NCBI GenBank assembly: GCA_045536135.1
Contig: JAZSNA010000004.1
Span: 1 to 49,059 of the forward strand
Length of the DNA: 49,059 nt
Origin: JAZSNA01 sp045536135
GTDB lineage: Bacteria > Pseudomonadota > Alphaproteobacteria > CAAHEQ01 > UBA3637
Direction: 5' to 3'
The position numbers and the translations under genes are program-made. Below, in pieces: positions 9,005-19,066 of the stretch. Below the pieces are notes generated by a model. The model was given only the letters and a program-made list of their open reading frames with translations. It was not told where the DNA came from and did not search any database. Position 1 is the first letter of the stretch. Every line of letters starts with the position of its first letter.

Positions 9005-10252
9005 CTATTTCCCCCCTTTTAATATTTTATTCTTTTTTTTTAATTTTGCAATAAAAAAACCATTTAAATCTTGATCAGGGAATGTTCGGATAAAGCCTTC
9101 TGAGGTTTTATATTCTGAAAATTCATCAATTGGAATAACATCATATAAATCCGAAACTTTACCGACACTGGCCTCACCCTCATCTTTTTGAATGGAACAG
9201 GTACAATAAACAACAATACCGTTATCATTTAGATGATGATATGCTTTTTTCAATAAACGAACTTGCACCTGATGTAATTTTTGAATATCTTGAATTTGAC
9301 GGTTAAATAGAACATCCGGATGCTTTTGAATCGTTCCGGTGGCACTACATGGTGCATCTATCAATATCAAATCATATTTTTTATCTTCTCCAATATCCAA
9401 AGCATCTGAGACATATAAATTGGGCTGATATCCCAAACGTTTCATATTTTCAGCAACCCGTTCCATTCGATTCTTTGAGATATCATAAGCATCAACAATC
9501 GCTCCTTTTGAACATAAACCGGCCGTTTTTCCACCTGGAGCGCAACAAAAATCAGCCACCATTTTTCCCCGAACATCACCACAGACTTCAACCGCCATCG
9601 ATGCGGAACGGTTTTGAACCCACCAAAGTCCTTGTTGATAACCGTATAAATTTTCAATAGAAGAAGTTTCGGATAAGCGAAGTGTATTTTCAGATATCAT
9701 CACCCCGTCGATCTGATCGGAAATATTTTGAACATCATTCGGAATATAAATATCAACCTTGGGCGGATTTAATATCGCCTTTGAAATTTGTCTGGCTCGT
9801 TCCTGTCCCCAATCTTTGGCCCACGATTCGAACAACCACATTGGGACATTTATAATATTTTCGATATCCGGTTTTTTCCTTAAAACATTTCGAAGAACAG
9901 CATTAACCATTTTTTTATAACAACCGAATTGAATCTTGCTTGAAAGTTCCACCGCACAATCCACAATACTGTAAGTCGCAATATTGGTTTCATAAATTGA
10001 AGCAATAGCCTGTCTTAAAATATCTTGAATTTTTCTGTTTTTAATCGGTTTTTTGACAAAGTAATCAATTACATAATCCCAAGATGGCAATTTTTTAATC
10101 ATTGAAAAAAGAATCACCCGAACAAAAGCCCGTTCTCCACTGGTTAAATCTTTTGTTTTATCATTAAAAATGATATCCAGCTTTGTATTTTTAGCCTCGA
10201 TTTCATGAAAAATATCCAAACAAATCTGTCTGGTTTTTAAACCATCTTTCAT
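9005..10252 (-). CDS. rsmB: 16S rRNA (cytosine-967-C5)-methyltransferase (RsmB/Sun)
   Basis: RsmB methylates C967 of 16S rRNA with S-adenosylmethionine. The 415 residues have an N-terminal NusB-like RNA-binding domain (about 1-130, with AVNAVLRN-type sequence MVNAVLRNVLR) and a C-terminal RNA m5C methyltransferase domain. The SAM loop FCCAPGGKT is near 240, the motif IV cysteine lies in DAPCSATGTIQKHPD, and the motif VI nucleophile lies in YCTCSIQKDEGE. Its ATG shares one base with the ftsZ stop (TAATG), so it is translationally coupled to the dcw operon. In many proteobacteria lpxC follows ftsZ; that is not the case here. Confidence 0.92.
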   Translation of the reverse strand: MKDGLKTRQICLDIFHEIEAKNTKLDIIFNDKTKDLTSGERAFVRVILFSMIKKLPSWDYVIDYFVKKPIKNRKIQDILRQAIASIYETNIATYSIVDCAVELSSKIQFGCYKKMVNAVLRNVLRKKPDIENIINVPMWLFESWAKDWGQERARQISKAILNPPKVDIYIPNDVQNISDQIDGVMISENTLRLSETSSIENLYGYQQGLWWVQNRSASMAVEVCGDVRGKMVADFCCAPGGKTAGLCSKGAIVDAYDISKNRMERVAENMKRLGYQPNLYVSDALDIGEDKKYDLILIDAPCSATGTIQKHPDVLFNRQIQDIQKLHQVQVRLLKKAYHHLNDNGIVVYCTCSIQKDEGEASVGKVSDLYDVIPIDEFSEYKTSEGFIRTFPDQDLNGFFIAKLKKKNKILKGGK

Positions 10253-11730
10253 TATTTATTATTATCCCTTAAAAAGGTCGGAACATCTTCAAAGTCTTTT
10301 TCAAAAAAATCAATCTGGTCTTCATTTTCCTTATTTTCGACCTTCTTTTTCTTTCCGACAGACCAAAATGGCCGACGAATTTTTTCGGGAGGCGTACTAT
10401 TTTCAACGGGTTTCTCTTCAACAACAGAAGTATCAACTAAGTCCCGATTATCTTCGCTTAAAACTTCCGTCACATCATATTCAACGGGAGAAGGTAAAAT
10501 AAATTCATCTCCAATATCCGGAATTTGTTTGAGTTCAACATTTTTATCATTCGGCACACTCAGAATCAAACTATCATCTAAATTTTCTTTTTCTTCCTTA
10601 ATCTTCTCATCAATAATTGTTTCATTGACATCCGTATTTTCCAATTCCAAAATCGGTGTAATTATCTGTTCCAAAGACGATTTTGTTTTTTCTTCTTTTT
10701 CAACTCTGTTTTCTCCTTCAATAGAAAGGTTATTATTTTCTCCCAATCCGGTTGCCACAACGGAAACACGAATTTTTTGACCGAGACTTTCATCGCATCC
10801 GACGCCCAAAATAATATTTGCATCTTCATCAACCTTTTGACGAATACATTCAGAAACCTCGTCCATTTCCTGTAAAGACAAAGTGGAAGCACCGGCAATA
10901 TTTAACAAGACCCCTTTTGCGCCATCAATAGACACATCCAAAAGCGGATTTAAAATGGCTTTTTCCGTTGCCAGAACCGCCCGATTTTCACCTTCGGCCT
11001 CTCCGATTCCCATCATTGCTTTTCCCCGTTGAGATATGACCGCTCGCACATCAGCAAAATCGACATTTAAAAAACTGGGTGTCATCATTAAATCTGTGAT
11101 TGATTTAACGGATTGATATAAAATATCATCAGCCATTTTAAAGGCTTCCACCAACGAAGTCGTTTCCTGAGTAATTCTAAATAAGTTTTGATTAGGTACA
11201 ACAATCAAAGTATCGACATATTTTTTTAACTCGACAATTCCGGCTTCTGCAACCCGCATCCGTTTAGCACCTTCCAAACGAAAAGGTTTTGTGACCACTC
11301 CAACCGTTAAAATTCCCATTTCGGATGCCAGTTTTGCAATAACGGGAGATGCCCCCGTTCCTGTTCCGCCCCCCATACCACAGGCAATAAAGAGCATATG
11401 CAATCCTTCAAGAGATTCCTTTATTTTATCCAAACTTTCTTCACCGGCTTTTTTGCCGATTTCCGGATTAGAACCGGCCCCCAACCCTTGTGTTAATCCG
11501 GCACCTAATTGAATTCGCTCGTGTGTCAAAGACTTTGTCATACTTTGAGCATCTGTATTTGCCACCATAAAAGACACACCCGATAATCCGGATTGGATCA
11601 TATTATTGACGGCATTTCCACCGCCACCACCCACACCGATAACACCGATATGGGGAGTTAGCATAATCTCCGGCATTTGTTCCGGTAACCCGATTTTAAA
11701 ATCTGCATTTAAAAACTCTGTTTTATCCAT
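10252..11730 (-). CDS. ftsZ: Cell division protein FtsZ
   Basis: FtsZ is the tubulin-like GTPase that forms the cytokinetic ring. The 492 residues comprise a GTPase core with GGGGNAVNNM (about 35-44), the tubulin signature GGGTGTG (about 120-126) and the T7 loop NVDFADVRAVI that completes the neighbour's active site. From about 335 to 470 there is a long acidic linker rich in Glu, Asp, Ile and Val. It ends in the conserved C-terminal peptide DVPTFLRD, which binds FtsA and other partners. It overlaps the end of ftsA by 22 bases and shares one base with rsmB. Confidence 0.97.
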   Translation of the reverse strand: MDKTEFLNADFKIGLPEQMPEIMLTPHIGVIGVGGGGGNAVNNMIQSGLSGVSFMVANTDAQSMTKSLTHERIQLGAGLTQGLGAGSNPEIGKKAGEESLDKIKESLEGLHMLFIACGMGGGTGTGASPVIAKLASEMGILTVGVVTKPFRLEGAKRMRVAEAGIVELKKYVDTLIVVPNQNLFRITQETTSLVEAFKMADDILYQSVKSITDLMMTPSFLNVDFADVRAVISQRGKAMMGIGEAEGENRAVLATEKAILNPLLDVSIDGAKGVLLNIAGASTLSLQEMDEVSECIRQKVDEDANIILGVGCDESLGQKIRVSVVATGLGENNNLSIEGENRVEKEEKTKSSLEQIITPILELENTDVNETIIDEKIKEEKENLDDSLILSVPNDKNVELKQIPDIGDEFILPSPVEYDVTEVLSEDNRDLVDTSVVEEKPVENSTPPEKIRRPFWSVGKKKKVENKENEDQIDFFEKDFEDVPTFLRDNNK

Positions 11731-12935
11731 TTTTTCATCCTTTTGAAAAAAGTTGTTGTTTCTTCTAAAATATCTTCCTCAGGCTTATGACGCATTCCAT
11801 AGTTCAACAAACCAATTGCCGTCGTAAAAAAGGGCATTTGATCTTCCGGAATACCGTCAATCGGTTTAATCCGCCCCAATCGAACATTGGCTTCCAAAAT
11901 AAATTCAGACCGATCCTTTATCCCTTGTAAAAAACTGCCACCACCACATAAAACAATCTTTTGAATTGACAGTTCATATTCTTTTTGAGTTTCCAAACAT
12001 TCATAAATCAATCCCAACATCTCGTCCACCCGTGCGGATATAATCGAATTAATATAAGATCGTTTATAATGTTCGACCTGTTTTTCTCCATCTTTATTTT
12101 CTGCAATCACATCCACCGTCTTTCGTTCATCAATCGGAGATGTAAATGCCGCACCGTATAATGTTTTAATCCGTTCAGCCTCTTTATCCGAAATTTTTAA
12201 AACTTTATATAAATCAGAAGTAATTAATTGTTGACCGAACGGCAAAGAAAATACTTTTTGAATTAGTCCGTCATTAAATATAGCACAATTCGTCAATCCA
12301 CCGCCTAAATCAATTAAGGACACACCTGATTTTTTTTCATCTTCTGTCAAGGTCGCCAACGAAATTGCATAAATCGTTGCGGCTTTATCCACAATTTTTA
12401 AGGCACAACGATCCATTAATAAATTTAAATTTTGAATTACCGAAGTCGGGACGGAAATAACATGGACAGCGACCCCAATCTTTTGGGCAAATAATCCCAC
12501 TGGCTCTGGCACATCTTCTGTGCCGTCAACCGAATAAGATATTGGCATTTGATGAATTGTTTCATAATCTGATTCATCATTTTTTTTCAAGACCTGATTG
12601 ATCAGTTTATGAATATCACTTTCGCTCACTTGACGAGGCTCTGAAAATTCGATTTCCGATGTCAATATCATCGATTTGGTTAATGTTGATGATACATTCA
12701 CAATAACTTCCGTAATCTGATAATCGGCAGCCGAAGAAGCATCCAGAATAGCATTTTTAACAGACTTTGAAGCCTCGTTAATATCAACAATAACCCCCTT
12801 TTTAAAGCCGTTAGCTTCGGATATACTATGTCCGACAACTCGCAATCCGTTAGAAGATACATGTGCGACTAAACAAGCTATTTTTGTCGTCCCAATATCC
12901 AATGCAGTTAAATACCTTGACCGAATTTGATTCAT
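11709..12935 (-). CDS. ftsA: Cell division protein FtsA
   Basis: FtsA is the actin-fold protein that tethers FtsZ to the inner membrane. The 408 residues show the phosphate-1 loop ALDIGTTKIACLVA (about 11-24), the phosphate-2 motif LIDLGGGLTNCAIF and the adenosine motif VLCGGGSFLQGI. The C-terminus (FFKRMKKWIKQSF) is a basic amphipathic helix, as expected for the membrane-targeting sequence. It overlaps ftsQ upstream by 4 bases (ATGA) and ftsZ downstream by 22 bases, implying tight translational coupling of the division genes. Confidence 0.96.
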   Translation of the reverse strand: MNQIRSRYLTALDIGTTKIACLVAHVSSNGLRVVGHSISEANGFKKGVIVDINEASKSVKNAILDASSAADYQITEVIVNVSSTLTKSMILTSEIEFSEPRQVSESDIHKLINQVLKKNDESDYETIHQMPISYSVDGTEDVPEPVGLFAQKIGVAVHVISVPTSVIQNLNLLMDRCALKIVDKAATIYAISLATLTEDEKKSGVSLIDLGGGLTNCAIFNDGLIQKVFSLPFGQQLITSDLYKVLKISDKEAERIKTLYGAAFTSPIDERKTVDVIAENKDGEKQVEHYKRSYINSIISARVDEMLGLIYECLETQKEYELSIQKIVLCGGGSFLQGIKDRSEFILEANVRLGRIKPIDGIPEDQMPFFTTAIGLLNYGMRHKPEEDILEETTTFFKRMKKWIKQSF

Positions 12936-13726
12936 TTTTTCCCCTTCAATGGTTTTTTCCCTGCATTTGATATAATTAATTGATCGGGCAACACCAAATC
13001 AATTACACTTAAATCTTCTTCCAGAATATGATTTTCTTGTTGATATCTAATCAATCGATCCAAAGCCCCTTTAACATCATTTTCCGGCAAACTGATAACT
13101 ATACCTGTTTCAATATCATCAATCTTCAAATCCCACCGCCGATTACCGATCCAACTGGCCGACTTAACATTTAAAGACGGATAGTCCTTTAAAATATCAA
13201 TCAAATCCGGTGCATTTCGATAAGCATCCGGCCCCACGACAACAATCAACTCACTTAATCCGGTCGGCTGAGCCTGAATAATTTCGCCATTTTCATCAAC
13301 AGGATAATGATTTCTTTTATCTTGCCACAATGCAATCGGCTTTTTTTCCTCGACATATAAATCAACGAAATTCGGCAAGCGCTTTTTTATTGAAACTTTT
13401 TTAATCCAAGGCAACTTTTTTAATCTTTCATGAGCTGCTTCAATATCAAATGTCATTAAATCCCCTTGTTCTAATTCCAAGGCTTGATGAATATCATCAA
13501 TTGATGTTCGTTTACGACCGTCAATAATATTAATTTGAACAACTTTAAATCCGATATCTGAAATAATGGTTTCGATTCGATTAACCGTTTGGTTAATTTT
13601 ATTTTGAACCCAACCGCTTTTAAAAGCCCACAATACGATCAGCAAAATACAAACCACAACACTCCAACCGGTCAATCTGACGACCCGCCGAATACCGTCA
13701 CACCATGTATTTTTTCTTTTTTTCAT
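12932..13726 (-). CDS. ftsQ: Cell division protein FtsQ
   Basis: FtsQ is a bitopic inner membrane protein that recruits FtsL and other late divisome members. The 264 residues have a basic cytoplasmic start (MKKRKNTWCDGIRR), one transmembrane helix (about 17-38, WSVVVCILLIVLWAF) and a periplasmic POTRA domain (about 70-140) with the family phrase LKKLPWIKKVSIKKRLPN. The FtsQ beta domain follows. The gene overlaps ddl and ftsA by 4 bases each in the usual ddl-ftsQ-ftsA order. Confidence 0.92.
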   Translation of the reverse strand: MKKRKNTWCDGIRRVVRLTGWSVVVCILLIVLWAFKSGWVQNKINQTVNRIETIISDIGFKVVQINIIDGRKRTSIDDIHQALELEQGDLMTFDIEAAHERLKKLPWIKKVSIKKRLPNFVDLYVEEKKPIALWQDKRNHYPVDENGEIIQAQPTGLSELIVVVGPDAYRNAPDLIDILKDYPSLNVKSASWIGNRRWDLKIDDIETGIVISLPENDVKGALDRLIRYQQENHILEEDLSVIDLVLPDQLIISNAGKKPLKGKK

Positions 13727-14625
13727 TCGTACATTGCCCTTTTGATTAAATAATCAATTAAATTTTCAAATGATATCCCTTTAACCTTTGCCATTTCCGG
13801 TAATAAAGATGTATTCGTCAATCCGGGTTGTGTATTTATTTCCAAAAAAACCAACTGTTTTTTATTCGGATTATACCTGAAATCACTTCGAGAAGCCCCC
13901 CGACACCCCAAAGCTTGATGTATTTTCATGGCATAACCCAACATTTCATCGGTTAATTCCTGACTAATCGGTGCTGGCACCAAATGCTCGGTTCGACCGG
14001 CCTCATATTTATTGGTATAATCATAAAAGCCTTCTTTGGGGCAAATCTGAACAACCGATAACGGTGCATCATCCAAAACACCGGCTGAAAATTCATCACC
14101 GTAAACATACTCTTCAACCATTACCTTTTCATCCCCGAAAGGCCATCGCTGAATTAGCTCCGTTTTTTGTTCCTGATTAAAAATTAAAAAGACTTTAACA
14201 CCAGACCCTTCATTATTGGGTTTAACCACGAACGGATATGGAAAATCTTTTTGCATAAAATCTTCTTTTTGAACTAACTCACTCCAAACGACCGGAATTC
14301 CATTCATTTGACAAATCATTTTTGTCAATTGTTTATCCATCGCCACCGCAGAAGCCATAACACCGGAATAAGTATACGGTATTTTCAAAAAATTAAGGAC
14401 ACCTTGAATATTTCCGTCTTCCCCATATCTCCCGTGTAAAGTATTAAAAATACAATCAGCCTTTTCCTGTTCCAAGAAAGAAATCAAACGCTTTATATCC
14501 CCATCAAATTGATAAAATACTGCGGAATATCCCATTTGTTGAAGGGCATTAAAAACACTTCGTCCACTCCAAACAGAGACATCTTTTTCAGAAGAAATAC
14601 CACCGGCTAAAACAATAATCTTCAT
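13723..14625 (-). CDS. ddl: D-alanine--D-alanine ligase
   Basis: Ddl is an ATP-grasp enzyme that makes the D-Ala-D-Ala dipeptide later added to UDP-MurNAc-tripeptide by MurF. The 300 residues match the DdlB type. Motifs include the N-terminal VLAGGISSEKDVSVWSG, HGRYGEDGNIQG, the substrate-loop region YTYSGVMASAVAMDK, the ATP lysine in PFVVKPNNEGSG, and the metal-binding EINTQPGLT near residue 265. It shares one base with the murB stop and overlaps ftsQ by 4 bases. Confidence 0.95.
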   Translation of the reverse strand: MKIIVLAGGISSEKDVSVWSGRSVFNALQQMGYSAVFYQFDGDIKRLISFLEQEKADCIFNTLHGRYGEDGNIQGVLNFLKIPYTYSGVMASAVAMDKQLTKMICQMNGIPVVWSELVQKEDFMQKDFPYPFVVKPNNEGSGVKVFLIFNQEQKTELIQRWPFGDEKVMVEEYVYGDEFSAGVLDDAPLSVVQICPKEGFYDYTNKYEAGRTEHLVPAPISQELTDEMLGYAMKIHQALGCRGASRSDFRYNPNKKQLVFLEINTQPGLTNTSLLPEMAKVKGISFENLIDYLIKRAMYE

Positions 14626-15521
14626 TATTCTTTTCCTATAATTTTAATTTCCAATTCCAAATTAATACCGCAATGTTCAAATACTTTTTTTTGAACCTCT
14701 GCAATCAAATCCTCGACTTGTCTGGAAGTTGCGCCACCCTTATTATCCAAAAAATTTGCATGTTTTTCAGACATTGAAATCGGCCCTTTTTTTATCTGAT
14801 CGGCGCCGGCCTTTTTAATCAATTCCCAAGCCTTTAAATTTTCCGGATTTTTAAAAGTTGACCCCAATGTTTTAATCCGAACGGGTTGTGTTGCCTCCCG
14901 CTTCTTTTTGAATTGAGCCGTTAACTCGGCCACTTCCTTTGGTGTTTTTTTACTTCCCTTAAAAGTTGCCTCTATAAATATCCAATCTTCCGGCAAAACA
15001 TTATTACGATAATTCATAAAATCCCGATCAATTTTAATTTTTTGAATATGACCGTTTCGATCCATAATAACGACAGAGGTTAAAATATCTTTAATTTCAC
15101 ACCCGTAAGCACCGGCATTCATGCGTATAGCTCCACCGACAGAGCCGGGAATATGGGCCAGAGATTCGAAACCGGATATACCTCGTGAAGAAGCAATTTT
15201 TCCAACTTCAATCATCAACGCACCGGCCCCACAAACGATTTCATCCTTTTTAACGACAATTTTAGAAAAAGCTTTACCCAAGTGAATAATCAGGCCATCG
15301 ACACCCCCATCACGAATCAATGTATTTGAACCGGCTCCCAACACCGTAATATTGCCGTTCCATTGATGTAAAACATCTGATAATTCTTTTTTATTTTTGG
15401 GTTCAAAATAGAATTCGGCACATCCGCCCACACCAAGCCATGTCTTATTTTTCAAAGACACATCTTTTTGTATCTGAGACTTATCATTTTTTTTAAAAAT
15501 TCTTTTTAACCAATTACACAT
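14625..15521 (-). CDS. murB: UDP-N-acetylenolpyruvoylglucosamine reductase
   Basis: MurB is a flavoenzyme that reduces the enolpyruvyl group to give UDP-MurNAc with NADPH. The 298 residues carry the FAD-binding motifs VLGAGSNTLIRDGG and ESLAHIPGSVGGAIRMNAGAYG and the serine-containing GSTFKNPE of the short (type II) enzymes. The C-terminus is LELEIKIIG. The N-terminal 20 residues are basic and not part of the core. Its stop shares one base with the ddl start, and murC lies 10 bases upstream, giving the usual murC-murB-ddl order. Confidence 0.94.
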   Translation of the reverse strand: MCNWLKRIFKKNDKSQIQKDVSLKNKTWLGVGGCAEFYFEPKNKKELSDVLHQWNGNITVLGAGSNTLIRDGGVDGLIIHLGKAFSKIVVKKDEIVCGAGALMIEVGKIASSRGISGFESLAHIPGSVGGAIRMNAGAYGCEIKDILTSVVIMDRNGHIQKIKIDRDFMNYRNNVLPEDWIFIEATFKGSKKTPKEVAELTAQFKKKREATQPVRIKTLGSTFKNPENLKAWELIKKAGADQIKKGPISMSEKHANFLDNKGGATSRQVEDLIAEVQKKVFEHCGINLELEIKIIGKE

Positions 15522-15531
15522 TTAATCCTCT

Positions 15532-16896
15532 TTACAATTCTGCCGGCAACCGATGTATAAAATCCGTCACATTTCCGGCCCCTAATCCTAATACTATATC
15601 ACCGGCCGATGCATTTTCTCGCACGATTTGAACCAGTTCTGATTCGGATTTTAAAACGAAAACATTTGAATGTCCAGCATCTTTTATCTTTTGAGCCAAT
15701 ATTTCTGAAGAAATACCGAAAGTATTAACTTCTCCGGCCGGATAAATATCACAAACAATAACCACATCAGCATCAGCGAAAGATGTTGCGAACTCATCCG
15801 CCAAATCGCTAGCCCGACTGTATCTGTGTGGTTGAAAAACCGCAATAACCTTTGAATTTTCGGCAACTTCCCGTCCGGCCTTCAAGGTTGATTTAATTTC
15901 AACGGGGTGATGAGCATAATCATCGTAAACCGTAATACCTTTTTGACATCCGCAATAAGTAAAGCGACGATAAACGCCTTCAAATCCGGCCAAAGCCCCT
16001 TTAATTATTTCCATATCAACACCTAAATATCGACAAACGGCAATAGCCGCTAACGAATTTTGAATATTATGTCGTCCGGCAAATAAAAGTGAAAAATTTG
16101 AATATATCTTTCCGTCAACGCAAACATCAAACAACATCTTACCGTTTTCACGACGAATATTCAAAGCTTTAACATCGGCATTAGAATATAAACCGTAAGT
16201 AATCACTTTTGGTTTGAGTTGCGGGATAATCTTTTGAACAACGGGATGATCCGAACAGGCAACGACCAAATCCGAACTGTTTTGAGCAAAATCATGATAT
16301 GCTTCAATAACCTTTTGAAAGGTTCCATAATAATCCATATGTTCCATATCAATATTATTCACAACAGAAATCGAATGAGGTAAATTTAAAAAACTGCCAT
16401 CCGATTCATCGGCTTCGGCAACAAGATATTCTCCCAGACCATATTTTGAATTTGTTTTATATTTATTAAGTACTCCGCCAATAATAAACGACGGGTCTTT
16501 ACCGGCAGAGCATAATATATCGGCAATCATGGAGCTCGTTGTTGTTTTGCCATGAGTTCCGGCAATAGCGATTGATTTTTTTTCACGCATAATAATCGCC
16601 AACATCTGAGAACGATGTAAGACCGGAATTCCCATTTGATAGGCCTTTTGACATTCAACATTATCCTTTTTTGTAGCCGTTGAGCAAACCAAAATATCTG
16701 CATTTTCGACATTTGCTTCCTGATGTCCGATAAAAACGGTAATTCCTTTTTCTTCCAACCGTTGAACCGTTGCATTTCTTTTGATATCAGAACCTTGCAC
16801 CCGAATTCCACTTGCCCATAAATTTTCGGCAATCGCAGACATTCCGATACCGCCAATACCCACAAAATGTATCATTTTATTTTCCAATGTTTTCAT
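15532..16896 (-). CDS. murC: UDP-N-acetylmuramate--L-alanine ligase
   Basis: MurC adds L-alanine to UDP-MurNAc in an ATP-dependent step. The 454 residues show the N-terminal Rossmann motif HFVGIGGIGMSAIAE (about 10-24), the Mur ligase P-loop IAGTHGKTTTSSM (about 110-122), the central EADESDGSFL and the C-terminal DDYAHHPVEI and FQPHRYSR. An internal ATG eight codons in (MIHFVGIGG) is an alternative start, but the upstream ATG also has an AAGAG-type site. The start lies inside the end of murG (20-base overlap). Confidence 0.95.
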   Translation of the reverse strand: MKTLENKMIHFVGIGGIGMSAIAENLWASGIRVQGSDIKRNATVQRLEEKGITVFIGHQEANVENADILVCSTATKKDNVECQKAYQMGIPVLHRSQMLAIIMREKKSIAIAGTHGKTTTSSMIADILCSAGKDPSFIIGGVLNKYKTNSKYGLGEYLVAEADESDGSFLNLPHSISVVNNIDMEHMDYYGTFQKVIEAYHDFAQNSSDLVVACSDHPVVQKIIPQLKPKVITYGLYSNADVKALNIRRENGKMLFDVCVDGKIYSNFSLLFAGRHNIQNSLAAIAVCRYLGVDMEIIKGALAGFEGVYRRFTYCGCQKGITVYDDYAHHPVEIKSTLKAGREVAENSKVIAVFQPHRYSRASDLADEFATSFADADVVIVCDIYPAGEVNTFGISSEILAQKIKDAGHSNVFVLKSESELVQIVRENASAGDIVLGLGAGNVTDFIHRLPAEL

Positions 16897-17950
16897 TTTT
16901 GCACTCTTTTAAAATTAAATCAGCCATTTTTTCAGCCGCATCAGATTTTAATTTAACTTTTCGATTTTCGGATTTAACAACCGCTTTATCTTTAAAAACT
17001 TTTTCCAATTCAACCGCCAGTTTTTCGGGTGTTAATTCCTTTTCCGACAATAACCAACCCACTTCTTTTTTACAAAATTCCACCGCATTTTGATATTGAT
17101 GATTATCCGCCGAAGTCGGTAAAGGTATCAATATTGCCGGTATTTTTAATGCTTCAAACTCTGCCAAAGAAGAAGCGCCGGATCTGGAAATAACGAAATC
17201 AGAATTAATCAATATATCCTGAATATCTGTAAAAAATGGCTTTAAAGTTATGTTTTTTAAATTTGATTTTTCATATAGCTGATTAACTTTTTCCAAATCC
17301 TCACTCCGAACCTGTTGATATAAAGATATTTGACATCTCAACTCTGCCGGCAATAAATTAAGGGCATCCGGCACAAGGGTTGAAAATACCTTTGCCCCCT
17401 GTGAACCGCCCATCACCAATAAATTGATGCCATCTTTTTCTTTTTGTTTTTGACCTTTAAAAATATTTTCACGAACAGGCATCCCGACATAAAAAGTTTT
17501 AACGCCAACCGGCACTCGCTGTGTATTTTTGAATGAAGTGGCAATCCACTTTGAACGAGGAGCTAACAGACGATTAGCCTTTCCTAAAATAGAATTTTGC
17601 TCATGTAAAGCCACGGGAATATGTAAAAAATGGGCAGCAATAATTGTCGGCATTGAAGCATATCCGCCAAAACCGATAACCATTTTGGGCTTTAACTTCA
17701 ACAATAAAAAAACAGCTTGCAATATACCAACGCCTAAGCAAATTGTCGGCAAAATCCGATGGTAAATTCGCCGACCCTGAATCGGTTTGGCACAAACTTG
17801 ATAAACCGGCATTTTTTCCAATATACCGGAAAAATGATGTCCTCGCCGGTCTGTCACAAAAGCCACTTTTTCTTTTTTAATTAAACTGGAAGCAACGGCT
17901 TGTGCCGGAAATAAATGTCCTCCTGTTCCACCAGTTGTTAAAATTATCAT
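16877..17950 (-). CDS. murG: Lipid II synthase MurG
   Basis: MurG transfers GlcNAc from UDP-GlcNAc to undecaprenyl-PP-MurNAc-pentapeptide (lipid I) on the inner face of the membrane, giving lipid II. The 357 residues show the GT-B fold signatures TGGTGGHLFPAQAVA (about 5-19), GFGGYASMPTI, HEQNSILGKANR, and the C-terminal donor-binding ISRSGASSLAEFEALKIPAILIPLP. The basic patch around residues 65-80 is expected to contact the membrane. ftsW ends 12 bases upstream, and the 3' end overlaps murC. Confidence 0.95.
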   Translation of the reverse strand: MIILTTGGTGGHLFPAQAVASSLIKKEKVAFVTDRRGHHFSGILEKMPVYQVCAKPIQGRRIYHRILPTICLGVGILQAVFLLLKLKPKMVIGFGGYASMPTIIAAHFLHIPVALHEQNSILGKANRLLAPRSKWIATSFKNTQRVPVGVKTFYVGMPVRENIFKGQKQKEKDGINLLVMGGSQGAKVFSTLVPDALNLLPAELRCQISLYQQVRSEDLEKVNQLYEKSNLKNITLKPFFTDIQDILINSDFVISRSGASSLAEFEALKIPAILIPLPTSADNHQYQNAVEFCKKEVGWLLSEKELTPEKLAVELEKVFKDKAVVKSENRKVKLKSDAAEKMADLILKECKNENIGK

Positions 17951-17962
17951 TTTAATTCCTTT

Positions 17963-19063
17963 CTATTTATTTTTTCGTCTTGTTAAAGCCAAAATAACGC
18001 CACATCCGAAAGCAACAGATGCCAATGATGATCCGCCATAAGAAATAAACGGCAAAGTCATCCCCTTTGTTGGGAATATCACCAATGACGACCCGATGTT
18101 ATACAAACTTTGAAAAGCAATTTGTGTTAATAATCCGCCCACACAAATCATCGCAAAGCAATCCTTTTCATATCGTATCAAATAAAATCCACGCAATACA
18201 AAAAAAGCATATAACCCTATTAAAAATAAACCCAAAATAAACCCGAATTCTTCCACTGCGACAGAAAAAATAAAATCGGTATGCGAATCCGGTATCACAT
18301 TTTTATAAAATCCTTCACTGGGTCCGCGACCGAACCAACCGCCATTCGCCAACGCATCCATCGACCGATTAATTTGATACTTACTTTCTTCATCCGCCCC
18401 AAAAAAACCGTTTAACCGAGCCCGAACATGAGGCATTGTTATACAAGCAGTACCGGTTAAAATTAAAAAAAACATTCCCAAAATGACTAACCATTTTTTT
18501 CTCATCCCGCTTAAAAAATATTGACATGAAACAATACAAGCCACTGTCACACTCATACCGAAATCGGGTTGTAGCCACAGCAGAAAAAGGACACAACCCA
18601 ACAAAGCACCGGGAGCGAAGTAATAGATTTTCTTTTCAACTTTGTTATATAATGAAAACAACCACGCACAGACAATTGCCACTGTCGGCTTAATCATTTC
18701 CGACGCTTGAAGCGACACGCCGAAGATATTTATCCACCGCCGACTACCCTTAACCGTCACACCGAACTTCATTGTCAACAGAACCATTATAACTGTCATT
18801 ATAAATCCAAATAAACCGGTAATTTTAATCCATTTTGGGGACATCGCCGACATAATAAACATCATTAAAACCAACGGTCCCAAAAAAATCAGTTGTTTTT
18901 GAACATAATACAATGTGCCATGATATTGTCCCAAAACACTGAAACCGGCGGAAAAAATTAAAAAGATACCCAAAATAATCAATCCAGCGACAGCCCATAA
19001 AAGGCCTCGGTCCAACATATGCCACCATGATCGGATTGAAAAAAGTATTTTTTCTTTTAACAT
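17963..19063 (-). CDS. ftsW: Septal peptidoglycan polymerase FtsW (SEDS family)
   Basis: FtsW is a polytopic inner membrane glycan polymerase acting with FtsI at the septum. The 366 residues contain about ten hydrophobic helices. SEDS family motifs include the large extracytoplasmic loop segment LANGGWFGRGPSEGFYKNVIPDSHTDFIFSVAVEEFG (about 245-282) and the C-terminal GMTLPFISYGGSSL. The start is preceded by a short gap of 3 bases to mraY. murD, which usually lies between mraY and ftsW, is missing here. Confidence 0.94.
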   Translation of the reverse strand: MLKEKILFSIRSWWHMLDRGLLWAVAGLIILGIFLIFSAGFSVLGQYHGTLYYVQKQLIFLGPLVLMMFIMSAMSPKWIKITGLFGFIMTVIMVLLTMKFGVTVKGSRRWINIFGVSLQASEMIKPTVAIVCAWLFSLYNKVEKKIYYFAPGALLGCVLFLLWLQPDFGMSVTVACIVSCQYFLSGMRKKWLVILGMFFLILTGTACITMPHVRARLNGFFGADEESKYQINRSMDALANGGWFGRGPSEGFYKNVIPDSHTDFIFSVAVEEFGFILGLFLIGLYAFFVLRGFYLIRYEKDCFAMICVGGLLTQIAFQSLYNIGSSLVIFPTKGMTLPFISYGGSSLASVAFGCGVILALTRRKNK

Positions 19064-19066
19064 TTT